Shown: positions 27,190 to 37,068 of the stretch, in pieces
Numbering within the stretch: the first letter of the stretch is position 1
Layout: each line of letters opens with the position of its first letter
Translations under genes and position numbers: made by a program
The notes under the pieces: model-generated
Database searches by the model: none
What the model was told of the DNA's origin: nothing
What the model saw: only the letters and a program-made list of their open reading frames with translations
Assembly (NCBI GenBank): GCA_034520625.1
Contig: JAXHNI010000013.1
Location: forward strand, 62,001 to 126,000
Reading direction: 5' to 3'
Length of the DNA stretch: 64,000 nucleotides
DNA from: JAANXG01 sp034520625
GTDB lineage: Bacteria > Pseudomonadota > Gammaproteobacteria > Arenicellales > JAANXG01

Positions 27190-30100
27190 TCCGCATCCTC
27201 GTCGTTGACGACCTCGCGGCGAACCGCGCCTATCTGACCTCCCTGCTCGGCTACAGCGGATACAGCGTCCTGGAGGCGTCTGACGGAGCCGACGCCCTGA
27301 CGATCGTCCGGCGCGAGCGCCCGGACCTGATCATAGCCGACATTCTGATGCCGATCATGGACGGCTACGAGTTCGTGCGCCGGCTGCGCAGCGATGCCGG
27401 AATCGCGCACATACCCGTGGTGTTCTACACGGCCGTTTACCACGAGCACGAGACCCGGCAACTGGCGGAGGCCTGCGGGGTCTCCCACGTCCTGATCAAG
27501 CCCTGTGAACCGGAGGTGGTGCTGCGGACTGTCCACGATGCCCTCCGGGATCCGGCCCCGCCACCCGCCGCGCCGGAAGAGGACACTTTCCGCCGGGAAC
27601 ACCTGCGCGTGGTGGCCGACAAGCTGACCCAGACCATCGAGGACCTCGGATTCGCCAATGAACGATTCGGCGCCCTCATCGATATCAATCTGAATCTCGG
27701 CATCGGAGAAGGACCCCGTGCGGCTTCTGGAGGCTTTATGTCCGGCGGCCCGTGGTCTCGATCGGGTGCCGATACGCCCTGCTTGCCATCGGCGGCCGTG
27801 GCGATACCGCTGTCAAGCATTGTATTGCTGCGGGCATGGACCCGGCGATTGCCGACAAGGTTTCGATCCGGGCGCTCGATCGGGGTCAGGTAGGAAAGGC
27901 GTACCGGGATCGAGAATCGATCAGATTGTCGAACCCGAGCGGCGATCCCGCGGAACTGGGGCTGCCCGCTGAACATCCGCCCGTGCACTCCGCGCTGGTG
28001 GCACCGGTGGTATCACTCAAGCACGTTTACGGCTGGATATGCCTGATGGAACGCATCGGCTCCGCCGGGTTCAGTGAAGAGGATCAGAAGCTGTTGACGA
28101 TTCTGGCCGCCCAGGTGGGCCGCATCTACGAGAACGGAGACCTGTATCTCGAGGTACAGAAAAGCGAGCAAAAATTCCGCCAGCTCACGGACCACATTCA
28201 CGAAGTCTTTTTCCTGGTCGATCCCGAGCTGACCCATACCGAGTATGTCAGCCCCGCCTACGAGGAGATCTGGCGCCGCAGCGTCGACGACCTGTACACC
28301 AACCCCAGGGGATGGCTGGAAGCGGTGCATGCGGACGATCGCGAAATTGTCTCGGCGGTTTTCGCCGACGCACGCTCCACCGGCCGGTTCGACGACGAGT
28401 ACCGGATACTGCAACCGGGGGGCGATACCCGGTGCGGTCCATTCCCGGGGATTTCCCATCCGCGATGAGCAGGGAGTCTCAACCGTATCGCAGGTATAGC
28501 CGAAGACATTACCGAACGCCGGCAGGCCGAGGACAAAGTCAATCGACTGAACCGGGTTTACGCCGTTCTGAGCGGCATCAATGCGGCGATCGTCAGAATC
28601 AGGGACCGGCAGGCACTGTTCGAGGAAGCGTGCCGAATCATGACCGACCTGGGGCGTTTCGAAATGGCCTGGATCGGGATGGTACACGAAGGAAGCCCGG
28701 TCGTGGACCCGGTCGCATGGCGGGGCTCGGCGCCCGACTACGAAATGGTTTCCGGCATCGAATCCTCGGCAGATGAAAGCGAACCCGGGGGGCGGACGAC
28801 CGTCGGCAGGGCGATTCGCAGTCGAATGCCTGTTGCCACTGACGATTTCCACACCGAGGGTAAGCTTCAGCCCGCGCTCCGGAGATCGCCCGGCGCGGCC
28901 ACCGCAAGGTCATATCGCTGCCTCTCGTGAGCGGCGACCATGCCCGGCGTCATTGTCCTGTATTCGAAGGAAGCACGGGAATTCGACGACGAGGAAACGG
29001 CATTGCTGGTGGAACTGGCCGGGGACATTTCATTCGCCCTCGACTACATCAACAACGAGGAACGAATCGAATACCTGGCGTTCCACGATACGCTCACGGG
29101 ACTCGCGAACCGCACCACGCTCCACCAGCGCTTGACGGAGGCCATCGACAATGCGGCGCACAGCGGCAACCCTCCGCTCTGCTGCTCATGAATATCAACA
29201 ACTTTCGCGACATCAACGATTCTCTCGGCCACAACAACGGCGACCTCCTGCTCAGAGGAAACGGCGCGGCGTGTGGTGGATGCACTCCGGGAGTCGGGAT
29301 ATCACCGCATCCCTGGGCGGCGACGAATTCGCGATTCTCCTGCCTTCGCTCGCGGACAAACACGATATCGACCGGGTCATCGGAAAAATCAGAACCGCGT
29401 TGCACGAACCATTCACCGTCCATGACCTGCCCGTGAACGTGGAGGCGCGGCTTGGCATCGCCCTGTACCCGACCACAGGGAGCAGCGCCGATCTGCTGTG
29501 GCAGCGCGCCGATATCGCCCTTTGCGCGGCAAAAGAGCTGCACAGATCCTGGGTCGTTTACGAACCGGATATTGACCACTACGACCCGGGCCGGCTGGCG
29601 CTGATCGGCGGATTGCGTACGGCACTGGAGCAAAATGAGCTCGTCCTACATTTTCAGCCGAGTATTGATCTGGGAACAGGGCGAATCCGGGGTGTCGAGG
29701 CGTTGTTGCGCTGGCGGCATCCGGACCGGGGATTGATCTATCCGGATGAATTCATTCCGCTGGCTGAACGAACCGGTTTGATCGATGCGCTTACCGGCTG
29801 GGTGGTGGCGAGCGCCCTGAGGCAGGGGCACGACTGGCACAGCAGCGGCGTGTCCCTGGACGTCGCGGTGAACATATCGGTTCGCAACCTGCAGGCACCC
29901 GGTTTCTGCAATGAAATTCTGGATCTCGCGCGCAGCTCCGGGTTTCCGCTTGAACAGCTCAGCCTGGAGATCACGGAAAGCGCCATCATGGCGGATCCCG
30001 AACGCGCCAGATCCGTGCTGCGCGAGCTATATGAATCGGGCATCCGGCTGTCCGTGGACGACTTCGGTACCGGCCAATCCTCGCTGGCCTACGTAAGGGA

Positions 30101-30371
30101 CCTGCCGGTCAGCACCATTAAAATCGACAAATCCTTCGTCATTGACTTCAAGCAATCCCGCAATGCGGCAATCGTGAGCACGGCGATCGACCTCGGTCAC
30201 AACCTGGGGATGACGGTAACTGCGGAAGGGGTTGAAGACGAAGAGACCTGGCGGATGCTGCGGGACCTCGGCTGCGACGTCGCCCAGGGATACTTCTTCA
30301 GCAGGCCGCTCACTGTTGACCAGTTGGCCGGATGGCTTGCCGAATCTCCCTGGGGCCCGGCGCCGGCCTGA
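27186..30371 (+). pseudogene. REC-GAF-PAS-GAF-GGDEF-EAL cyclic-di-GMP protein with about nine frameshifts
   Basis: A composite of about 1060 residues. In order: receiver (LVVDDLAANRAYLTSLLGYS, phospho-acceptor in IADILMPIMDGYEF, Lys in LIKPCEP); GAF (RYALLAIGGRGDTAVKHCIA); PAS (LTDHIHEVFFLVDPELTHTE); second GAF (ACRIMTDLGRFEMAWIGMVH); GGDEF (YLAFHDTLTGLANRTTLHQR, SLGGDEFAILLPSLAD); EAL (VEALLRWRHPDRGLIYPDEF, DDFGTGQSSLAYVRDLP, TAEGVEDEETWRMLRDLG). Catalytic motifs of both enzymatic domains are intact, and an RESD inhibitory site precedes GGDEF if one G is dropped. Frame changes lie near 27699, 27750, 28434, 28479, 28871, 28939, 29180, 29257 and 29297, in both directions. No in-frame nonsense codon was found between them. 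Confidence 0.85.
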
Positions 30372-30415
30372 CCCCACGGAGCCGTTGCACAGCCGCGGCG
30401 CCCCACCCGCCGGGC

Positions 30416-32755
30416 TCATCCATCATCGTCGAAGTCGCCCTTGAACCTGGGATTCACGCGCGCCTCGCGGGTGTCCACCTCGGTGTCGTCAGTGGTTTCC
30501 GGCGATGCCTCATGCTGTGCCGGCATCATGCGCACATTCGCCGGCGGCGCCTCGCCGCTTTTGTCCTCGCCGAAATACAAGGTCATGTGCGGGAACGGTA
30601 TCTCGATGCCGGCGGCGTCGAGGTGGCGCTTCACCAGGCGGTTGTAGGCACGCCCCACGGACCACTGGGATCCCGGCAGGGTCTTGATGCGCACCCGGAC
30701 ATTCACCGAGCTGTCCGCCAGTGCCGTAACGCCGTGCACCTCGAGATCATCGAGGATTTGGCCGCCCTGCTCCGGGTCCGAGCGCAGCTCTTCGAAAGCG
30801 GCCCGCAGGTGGGTGATCACCTCGTCGATATCCTCCCGGTAGGCGATGCCGTACTCGCCGATGTGATAGGCGAAGTCGCGCATGTAGTTCGAGACCTCGT
30901 TCACCGACGAGAAAGGCATGATGTGCAGCGTGCCGCTGAGATCCCGTATCCTGACCGACCGGATACTCAGCTGCTCCGCCACCCCGGTAACCCCGCCGGC
31001 GGTGATCACGTCGCCCGTGTTGATGGCGTTCTCGAGCTGAATGAACACCCCGGTGATGATGTCCTGCACCAGCTTCTGGGCGCCGAAGCCGATGGCGAGA
31101 CCGAGCACGCCCGCGCCGGCGATCAGTGGTCCGATGTTGATGCCGAATTCGGACAACGAAATCATCAGCGTCATCGTTATGAGCACGATGGCGACGGCAT
31201 TGCGGAACAGGGCCAGCAGCGTCCTTTGCCGCGCACCCGGCCCGCCGTCCCCGGTTCCCGGATTGAGGCGACTTTCGATCCAGCTGGCCACCACGATCCA
31301 CAATGCCGTGGCGAGAACGACAATGATGCCGACGGTGAGCACGCGGCCGAGCAGCAGGCTCCCGCCGTCGGAGGTGATCCAGAGCCAGGCATCGAACAGC
31401 CCCCACGCATCGAAGGTCACCGCCGCCACCACGACCATGATCGCGGCCCGGACTACCGCCAGCGCCGTCGGTACGAATGAATTCAATCGATTTTCGAGCA
31501 TGGGATACTTCAGGCGGGTATCCTCCGGCACGCGGATCCGCCTCCGCATGATCTGGGTGAGCACCACGGAAATGAACACCCCGATCCCGATTGCCGCCAG
31601 CGTCTGTCCCGTGGCCTTCACCATGTACGGCAGAGCGTCCTCCGGTCGGGTCACGGTTATGACCGTCAGTGCCGCAAAATAGGCGATTGCCAACAGGTGC
31701 CAGATCCGCGCAAGTGCCGTGACCAGCGCCCCGGTGAAGCGGAAACTGGCTTCGGCGGCTCTCGCTTCCAGCCGGGACCGGACCGATGCCCGGTTCTGCA
31801 GGATGATGGTCAGGGCGTAGGCAAAACCAAGAATCATCACCACCACGGACACCACACGGCCGAGCGCCTCGGAGAGATTTTCGTTGATCACCGGAACCAC
31901 GAGCAGCAGCGAGTAGCCGATAAACCCGCTCAACCGGGCCAGCCAGGAGTTCCAGTACTCGGCATCCTCGCCCGACAGGGGCAGCAGCCGCAGGCCGGAA
32001 TCACGAGAGGCGAACACCATCCTGAGCAACGCCTTGAAGATCTCGATGAGCAGAAACGCATTGAGAAACAGCGAGTGGTGGGTGTTCATCGCCCCCGGGT
32101 CGCCCACCAGGAACAAAGCCGTGGCGTAGCCGCCCACCCAGGCCAGGGCAATAACGCCCAGATCGATGAGCGCAGCGACGAATACAGCGGCGGCGCGCCG
32201 AAGGAGCAGGTACCCCGAATCCCCGCGCAGCGCCCAGCCGTTCGCCCGGGAGAACAGCGGACGGGCCAGTCCACGCAGGACCAGGAACAACACCACAGTG
32301 GCCGCGATCACGGCGGCCAGCTCGAATACCGCCTGCGACAGCGCCGGCCAGTCCATGGGACCGTCACCGGCGCCGATCGAGCGGACCGCGGCGACCGCCC
32401 GGCTGGTCTGATCCACCACCCCCTCGGCAAAATCCTGGGTGAACCGGGCGATGCGCCGGGCCGGCGATGCATCCCCGCTTGCGGCAGAGCCTTGTGCTGA
32501 CGCCGTTTCCCCGGCGGCTTCAGCGCTGCGCCGCAACTCGGTTATGAGCTTTTCACGGGCCCCCTCGTCCTCCAGGATATCGGCGAGTTGGGCCGAGGGA
32601 TTCTGCGACCCGCTGTCCTCGCCCGACTGGCCCACCGCGGGGGCAGACAGGCTGCACAGGATCCAAAGGAAAAGAACCAGTTGTGGCCGATACGGGGCAA
32701 AGCGGGTCACGAGCGTCTCCAAGAAACTTGACGGATTTATTGCGGTGATGGGCAA
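30416..32755 (-). CDS. MscS-family mechanosensitive ion channel, large type
   Basis: 779-residue inner-membrane channel thought to release solutes on osmotic downshock. A signal-like N-terminus (FLWILCSLSAPAVGQS) precedes a Ser/Gly/Glu-rich periplasmic region with coiled-coil character. About ten membrane helices follow. The pore-lining helix and MscS core lie at about residues 540-640: GAGVLGLAIGFGAQKLVQDI, TGVFIQLENAINTGDVITAG and SIRSVRIRDLSGTLHIMPF. The size and domain plan resemble YbiO/YnaI-type paralogues rather than the 286-residue MscS. It converges with the EAL-protein gene. Confidence 0.92.
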   Translation of the reverse strand: MPITAINPSSFLETLVTRFAPYRPQLVLFLWILCSLSAPAVGQSGEDSGSQNPSAQLADILEDEGAREKLITELRRSAEAAGETASAQGSAASGDASPARRIARFTQDFAEGVVDQTSRAVAAVRSIGAGDGPMDWPALSQAVFELAAVIAATVVLFLVLRGLARPLFSRANGWALRGDSGYLLLRRAAAVFVAALIDLGVIALAWVGGYATALFLVGDPGAMNTHHSLFLNAFLLIEIFKALLRMVFASRDSGLRLLPLSGEDAEYWNSWLARLSGFIGYSLLLVVPVINENLSEALGRVVSVVVMILGFAYALTIILQNRASVRSRLEARAAEASFRFTGALVTALARIWHLLAIAYFAALTVITVTRPEDALPYMVKATGQTLAAIGIGVFISVVLTQIMRRRIRVPEDTRLKYPMLENRLNSFVPTALAVVRAAIMVVVAAVTFDAWGLFDAWLWITSDGGSLLLGRVLTVGIIVVLATALWIVVASWIESRLNPGTGDGGPGARQRTLLALFRNAVAIVLITMTLMISLSEFGINIGPLIAGAGVLGLAIGFGAQKLVQDIITGVFIQLENAINTGDVITAGGVTGVAEQLSIRSVRIRDLSGTLHIMPFSSVNEVSNYMRDFAYHIGEYGIAYREDIDEVITHLRAAFEELRSDPEQGGQILDDLEVHGVTALADSSVNVRVRIKTLPGSQWSVGRAYNRLVKRHLDAAGIEIPFPHMTLYFGEDKSGEAPPANVRMMPAQHEASPETTDDTEVDTREARVNPRFKGDFDDDG

Positions 32756-33075
32756 ACCGCCCGGTGCGGCTGGAGCGTGTCATGCTCACACCGCAGTTTA
32801 TCAGGTCGGCGTTCGGGATTCAGGCGGGTGCCATTGCGGCGCGGAAAACGGGTTGTCCTCGCTGATTCATTCTGTATAGAATTCGGCAGCTTGCCGGCGG
32901 TGACGGCCAGGGGTACGCCGGTTTTTGCGAGCGGCCGGTTCAGACACGGCCGGTCCGCCGCGCACGATCACTCCCGGAAGTGCGCAGTCATGTCCGCCGG
33001 CTTGCGGCCCCGTACCGCAGCTCGCACCGATTGAACCGCTTCTGCATCAAGGTTCAAGACCACTAACCACCTGGA
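32756..33075. other. Divergent intergenic region between mscS-like and HAD-UbiA genes
   Basis: About 320 bases with no recognised gene, RNA or repeat. Promoters of both flanking genes must be here. Confidence 0.35.
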
Positions 33076-34575
33076 ATGAAACCGGCTCCGGCGTCCGGCT
33101 CTGCCAGCACCATTATGACCAATACCGCGCAACACACGACGCCGGATGCCGCTTCCGGCGACCCGCCCCTGGTGGTTGACCTCGACAACTCGCTGCTGTG
33201 TACGGACCTGTTCATCGAGTCGGTGCTGAGACTCCTGAAAGAACAGCCGCTCTACCTCTTCCTGCTGCCTGTCTGGCTGGTCCAGGGGCGCGCCTTCATC
33301 AAGCAGGAAGTATCCCGGCGGGTGACGCTGGATATCAGCGCCATGCCGTTCCGCCGGGCCGTGCTGGACCATCTCAATCGGTGCCGAACCGCAGGCCGGC
33401 GCCTGGTTCTGGCAACGGCGGCGAACCGGCGCTACGCCGATCAGGCAGCGGAGCACCTGGGGGTGTTCGACGAAGTGTTTGCCAGTGACGGGACGCGGAA
33501 CCTAAAAGGCGCGGTGAAGGCTTCCGTGCTGGTGCAACGATTCGGCCGGGAGGGGTTCGACTATCTGGGTGACTCCGTGTCGGACCTGGCGGTATGGCGT
33601 GAATCACGTTGCACGCTGGTCGTGAACCCCACTCCGTCGCTGGAGCGCAAGCTCGCCGGCACCGGTGGGATCTCGGAAAGATTCACGGATTCCCGGACGG
33701 GTGTCGGTGAATATCTTCGTACCCTTCGGCTGTATCAATGGCTCAAGAATCTGTTGATATACATCCCCGCGTTGACGTCTCACCAGGTCGCGAATCCCGA
33801 GATCCTCGCGGCGTCGACGCTCGCTTTCCTCGCGTTCAGCGTTTCCGCCTCGGGCGTCTATGTATTGAACGATCTGTTCGACCTGGAGGACGATCGGCGT
33901 CATCCCCGCAAGCGCCTGCGTCCCCTGGCCGCGGGCGCGATTCCGCTCAACCACGCCGTCATCATGGCGCCGGCGCTGCTTGCCGGCGGACTTCTGCTGG
34001 CTCTGCTGGTAAACGTGCTGTTCTTCTGGGTCTTGATCGGTTATCTCTGCCTGACCACCGCTTACACGGTCGTGATCAAGCGCATGGTGCTGCTGGACGT
34101 GCTGGTACTGGCGGGACTGTATACCGTGCGGGTACTGGCGGGCGGCGCCGCCACGGGCATCGCCATATCCTTCTGGCTTCTGGCATTCTCGGTGTTCCTG
34201 TTCTTCAGCCTGGCCCTGGTGAAGCGGTACGCGGAGGTGCTCACGTTCGACACCGCCGGAAACGGTACGCGTATTTCAGGCCGGGGCTACCGGGGTGACG
34301 ACCGCTGGACACTGCTCGGCCTGGGCTTGTGCAGCGGTCTGATGGCCGTCCTGGTTCTGGCACTGTATATACACAGCGACGAGGTGAGAGCCATATATGA
34401 GACCCCGGAGGTCCTGTGGCTGCTCTGCCCGGTTCTGTTGTACTGGATCTCCCGGACCTGGCTGCTGGCCGGCCGGGGCGAGCTCATGGACGACCCCCTG
34501 CTGTTCGCGGTCCGGGACCGCGCGAGCTACGTCGTCCTGGCCGTCGTGCTGGCAGTCATGACGGCGGCCTCCTGA
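33076..34575 (+). CDS. HAD phosphatase - UbiA prenyltransferase fusion (polyprenyl-phosphate phosphoribosyltransferase-like)
   Basis: 499 residues. The N-terminal 200 residues are a HAD domain: nucleophile motif VVDLDNSLL (about 33-41) and a late Asp motif in YLGDSVSDLAVW. The C-terminal 290 residues form a UbiA-type membrane prenyltransferase. Its first Asp motif is NDLFDLEDDRRHPRKRLRP (about 265), its second YTVVIKRMVLLDVLVLAGLY. NDxxDxxxDxxHPxKRxRP is the pattern of 5-phosphoribosyl-1-pyrophosphate:polyprenyl-phosphate transferases such as mycobacterial UbiA (Rv3806c). There the product is dephosphorylated by a separate phosphatase, so the HAD domain would supply that step here. The start could also be ATG 33115; neither has a clear ribosome binding site. 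The membrane glycosyltransferase follows at once. Confidence 0.82.
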   Translation: MKPAPASGSASTIMTNTAQHTTPDAASGDPPLVVDLDNSLLCTDLFIESVLRLLKEQPLYLFLLPVWLVQGRAFIKQEVSRRVTLDISAMPFRRAVLDHLNRCRTAGRRLVLATAANRRYADQAAEHLGVFDEVFASDGTRNLKGAVKASVLVQRFGREGFDYLGDSVSDLAVWRESRCTLVVNPTPSLERKLAGTGGISERFTDSRTGVGEYLRTLRLYQWLKNLLIYIPALTSHQVANPEILAASTLAFLAFSVSASGVYVLNDLFDLEDDRRHPRKRLRPLAAGAIPLNHAVIMAPALLAGGLLLALLVNVLFFWVLIGYLCLTTAYTVVIKRMVLLDVLVLAGLYTVRVLAGGAATGIAISFWLLAFSVFLFFSLALVKRYAEVLTFDTAGNGTRISGRGYRGDDRWTLLGLGLCSGLMAVLVLALYIHSDEVRAIYETPEVLWLLCPVLLYWISRTWLLAGRGELMDDPLLFAVRDRASYVVLAVVLAVMTAAS

Positions 34576-34589
34576 CCCTCGCCGACGCC

Positions 34590-36260
34590 GTGCCCACCGA
34601 CGACGCCGCCAACACGCCCACGGAGGCCGGGAAGCGCGGTCTGCTCCGGGCATGGCTGGCGATCGCGGTAATTCTGGCCATCCTGGCGGTCGGACTTTCC
34701 GTGGTGGAGGATTACGGCATCGCCTCCGACGAGATCCACGGCATCGATCTGCTTTCCCGCAATTACGAACTCGTCGTCAATGATATCCCCATCGAGGGCG
34801 TATACAAGTACGACGGGACGATCTTCAATTTCGCCGCCGAAGGGGCCTACCAGTTCTACAAGCACCTGGTGGCCGGGCCGGAACTGACGCGCGAGCTGGA
34901 TCGGGACATGACCACCGCGTTCCGCACGCGGATTGTGGTGAAGCACGTCGTTACCTTCCTGGCATCCCTGCTGGCCTACGCCGGTGTCGCCTTCATGGTG
35001 GGTCTACTCTGCGGCTGGCGCTATGCATGGGCCGGACCGGTGCTGCTGTTCCTGATGCCGAGGTTTTTCGGCCACAGCTTCTTCAACTTCAAGGACGTAC
35101 CCTTCGCGGCGTTTTTCACGCTCTGCTCGCTGCACGGCGCTTATATTGTCAATCGCGCGCTCTCCATCGGCCTGAACGGTGTCGGGAACCGGAACGTCAT
35201 GGGCGGATTCGCCATCTACGGGCTGCTGGTGTCGGTGCTTACGGCGATCCGATTCGGCGGTTTCGTGCTGCTTTTCTACCCGGCCGCGGCATGGGTCGTA
35301 ATGAAAGTGCTGACCCGGCCGCCCGGGGCATTACCCGTGCACCGGCTCGCGGGCGCCTGCCTTCTGGCGTTTGGCTGCTGGTTTGCCGGCACCGTTTTGA
35401 TGTATCCGTTGCTCTGGAACGATCCGCTGGGAGGCATCGTCGGCATGGTGAAAACCATGTCGGACTACCCCTGGCCGGGCACGGTGCTATTCGACGGTGA
35501 ATTCATCCGCAGTTACAGTCTGCCCGCGTCCTATCTGCCGGTATGGCTGGCTATCACCACCCCCGTATTGACCCTGGCGGCGGCCGCCGGCGGCTTCGGG
35601 TGGCTGCTGTGCCGGTGGCACGCCATGGACCCGCTGCCCCGGGTGCTGGTGATCTTCATCTTCATGCAGGCCTTTCTGCTTCCGGTGACGACGGTGGTCA
35701 CCGGGGCCACGTACTACGACGGCCTGCGGCATTTCATGTTCATACTGCCGGCACTGGCAGTGGCCGCGGGCGCCGCGTTGATCCGACTGTATCAGGCCAT
35801 CCCCCACCGGATTGTCCGTGTCGCGTTCCTCATCCTGCTGGGGCTCGGTTACACGCCGGTGGCCCTGGACATGGCAAAGCTGCACCCCTACGAGCACACC
35901 TACTTCAACCGGGCATTCGGGGGACTGGCGGCGGCGGACGATCGATTCGAGACGGACTACTGGGGGCTGAGCCTGCGTGAAGGCGCGGAGTGGCTTCAAC
36001 GAAACGTCCCCGCCGATGCCACCGTGGTGGTGGGAGGGCCCCTGCACTCGGTGGAGCCATTCGTGGACCGGGGGATGCGATTGATACCGCTGCAGGAAAT
36101 TAAAAGCGGAGAGGCGCAGCAGCCGGACGAACCCTTCTATTACATCGCCCGCCCCAGGTGGCAACTGCACGAGGAATACGGCGGATGCGCGACGGTATTC
36201 GCGGTCACGAGGGACGAGACGCCGCTGTCCATTGTCAGGCACTGCGGATCGACCGACTGA
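34590..36260 (+). CDS. GT-C type membrane glycosyltransferase
   Basis: About 556 residues from the GTG at 34590, 14 bases after the HAD-UbiA stop. After membrane helix 1 an acidic loop, YGIASDEIHGIDLLSRNYEL, places an Asp-Glu pair where GT-C enzymes keep their catalytic base. About eleven hydrophobic segments follow, then a soluble C-terminal domain of about 90 residues (WLQRNVPADATVVVGGPLHS). Such enzymes move a sugar from a polyprenyl-phosphate carrier on the periplasmic face. Adjacency to the HAD-UbiA gene suggests a polyprenyl-phosphate pentose donor. No ATG is available near the start, so the exact N-terminus is uncertain. Confidence 0.75.
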   Translation: MPTDDAANTPTEAGKRGLLRAWLAIAVILAILAVGLSVVEDYGIASDEIHGIDLLSRNYELVVNDIPIEGVYKYDGTIFNFAAEGAYQFYKHLVAGPELTRELDRDMTTAFRTRIVVKHVVTFLASLLAYAGVAFMVGLLCGWRYAWAGPVLLFLMPRFFGHSFFNFKDVPFAAFFTLCSLHGAYIVNRALSIGLNGVGNRNVMGGFAIYGLLVSVLTAIRFGGFVLLFYPAAAWVVMKVLTRPPGALPVHRLAGACLLAFGCWFAGTVLMYPLLWNDPLGGIVGMVKTMSDYPWPGTVLFDGEFIRSYSLPASYLPVWLAITTPVLTLAAAAGGFGWLLCRWHAMDPLPRVLVIFIFMQAFLLPVTTVVTGATYYDGLRHFMFILPALAVAAGAALIRLYQAIPHRIVRVAFLILLGLGYTPVALDMAKLHPYEHTYFNRAFGGLAAADDRFETDYWGLSLREGAEWLQRNVPADATVVVGGPLHSVEPFVDRGMRLIPLQEIKSGEAQQPDEPFYYIARPRWQLHEEYGGCATVFAVTRDETPLSIVRHCGSTD

Positions 36261-36294
36261 ACAGGACTGCCGGAGCCCGTCGGCCACCGGGAAC

Positions 36295-37068
36295 CTATTT
36301 CAGGTAACCGGCCCTGGCCGCCCGCCGACCCAGGAGCGCCAGCAGCGCTCGCCTGGGAAGCATGCGCCGCAGCGCTTCGAACACCAGCCCGGCCGGCATC
36401 GGTGCCTGCACGAATTGCGCACCCCCTTCGACGCGATCGAGAATGTCCCGGGCCGCAGCTTCCGCAGTCACGCCGGCGCCGGACCGGGACAGGGGTTTGC
36501 CGCCGGCCGCCTCGTGGAAGCCGGTACTGACGCTGACCGGCCGGTACTCCATAACGCGCAGAGCACCGTCCTTGCGCTCCCACCAGATACATTCCGCCAG
36601 CATCTGGGCGCCCGCCTTCGCCGCGGAATAGACCGCGTTCCCGGGCATGGGAACGGTTCCCGCCACGGATGTGATGTTCACCAGCACCGCGCCGGATGGC
36701 GGGTTCGCCATGAATGCCCGGCTCAGGCGTGCGGGGGCCACCAGATTCACGTCGAAAAACCGGGCCACCTCAGCATCGGTCAGGGATGCGAAGGCACCGA
36801 ACCGGGTGCCGCCGGCATTATTGATCAGCATCGCGAAGCGCCCGGTTTCAATCTGATTCACCAGTGCCGCCACCGCCTCGCGATCAGACAGGTCCACGGC
36901 CACCGCTTCGTGATTCGAGCCGGCCAGCCCCCGCATCGTCTCATCGAGATCCGCCTGCGACCGGGCCACCAGGGTGACCGACCAGCCTTTGGCCGCCAGC
37001 TGCCGCGAAAGCTCAAGACCGATGCCCGCCGTGGCGCCGGTGACCAGCACCCGCCGATCATCCGTCAC
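36295..37068 (-). CDS. Short-chain dehydrogenase/reductase
   Basis: 257-residue NAD(P)-dependent oxidoreductase of the classical SDR type. The Rossmann motif is VLVTGATAGIGLELSRQLAA (TGxxxGIG), INNAGG is the NNAG motif and the catalytic Tyr-Lys pair is in YSAAKAG, with Ser in NITSVAG. The ATG overlaps the stop of the GMC-oxidoreductase gene by 4 bases, so the two are translationally coupled. Oxidase plus SDR is the arrangement used for epimerising a sugar carbon in the DprE1/DprE2 step. That reading is inference, since SDRs have many roles. Confidence 0.88.
   Translation of the reverse strand: MTDDRRVLVTGATAGIGLELSRQLAAKGWSVTLVARSQADLDETMRGLAGSNHEAVAVDLSDREAVAALVNQIETGRFAMLINNAGGTRFGAFASLTDAEVARFFDVNLVAPARLSRAFMANPPSGAVLVNITSVAGTVPMPGNAVYSAAKAGAQMLAECIWWERKDGALRVMEYRPVSVSTGFHEAAGGKPLSRSGAGVTAEAAARDILDRVEGGAQFVQAPMPAGLVFEALRRMLPRRALLALLGRRAARAGYLK

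Noticed and set aside
27186..29300. Programmed ribosomal frameshifting as explanation for the broken signalling gene
   Set aside because: Nine shifts in both directions, without a repeated slippery heptamer or downstream structure, cannot be programmed recoding.
33076..34575. Ubiquinone-pathway UbiA (4-hydroxybenzoate polyprenyltransferase)
   Set aside because: The HAD fusion, the HPxKRxRP motif and the GT-C neighbour fit the phosphoribosyl-lipid branch better; no ubiC or other quinone genes adjoin.
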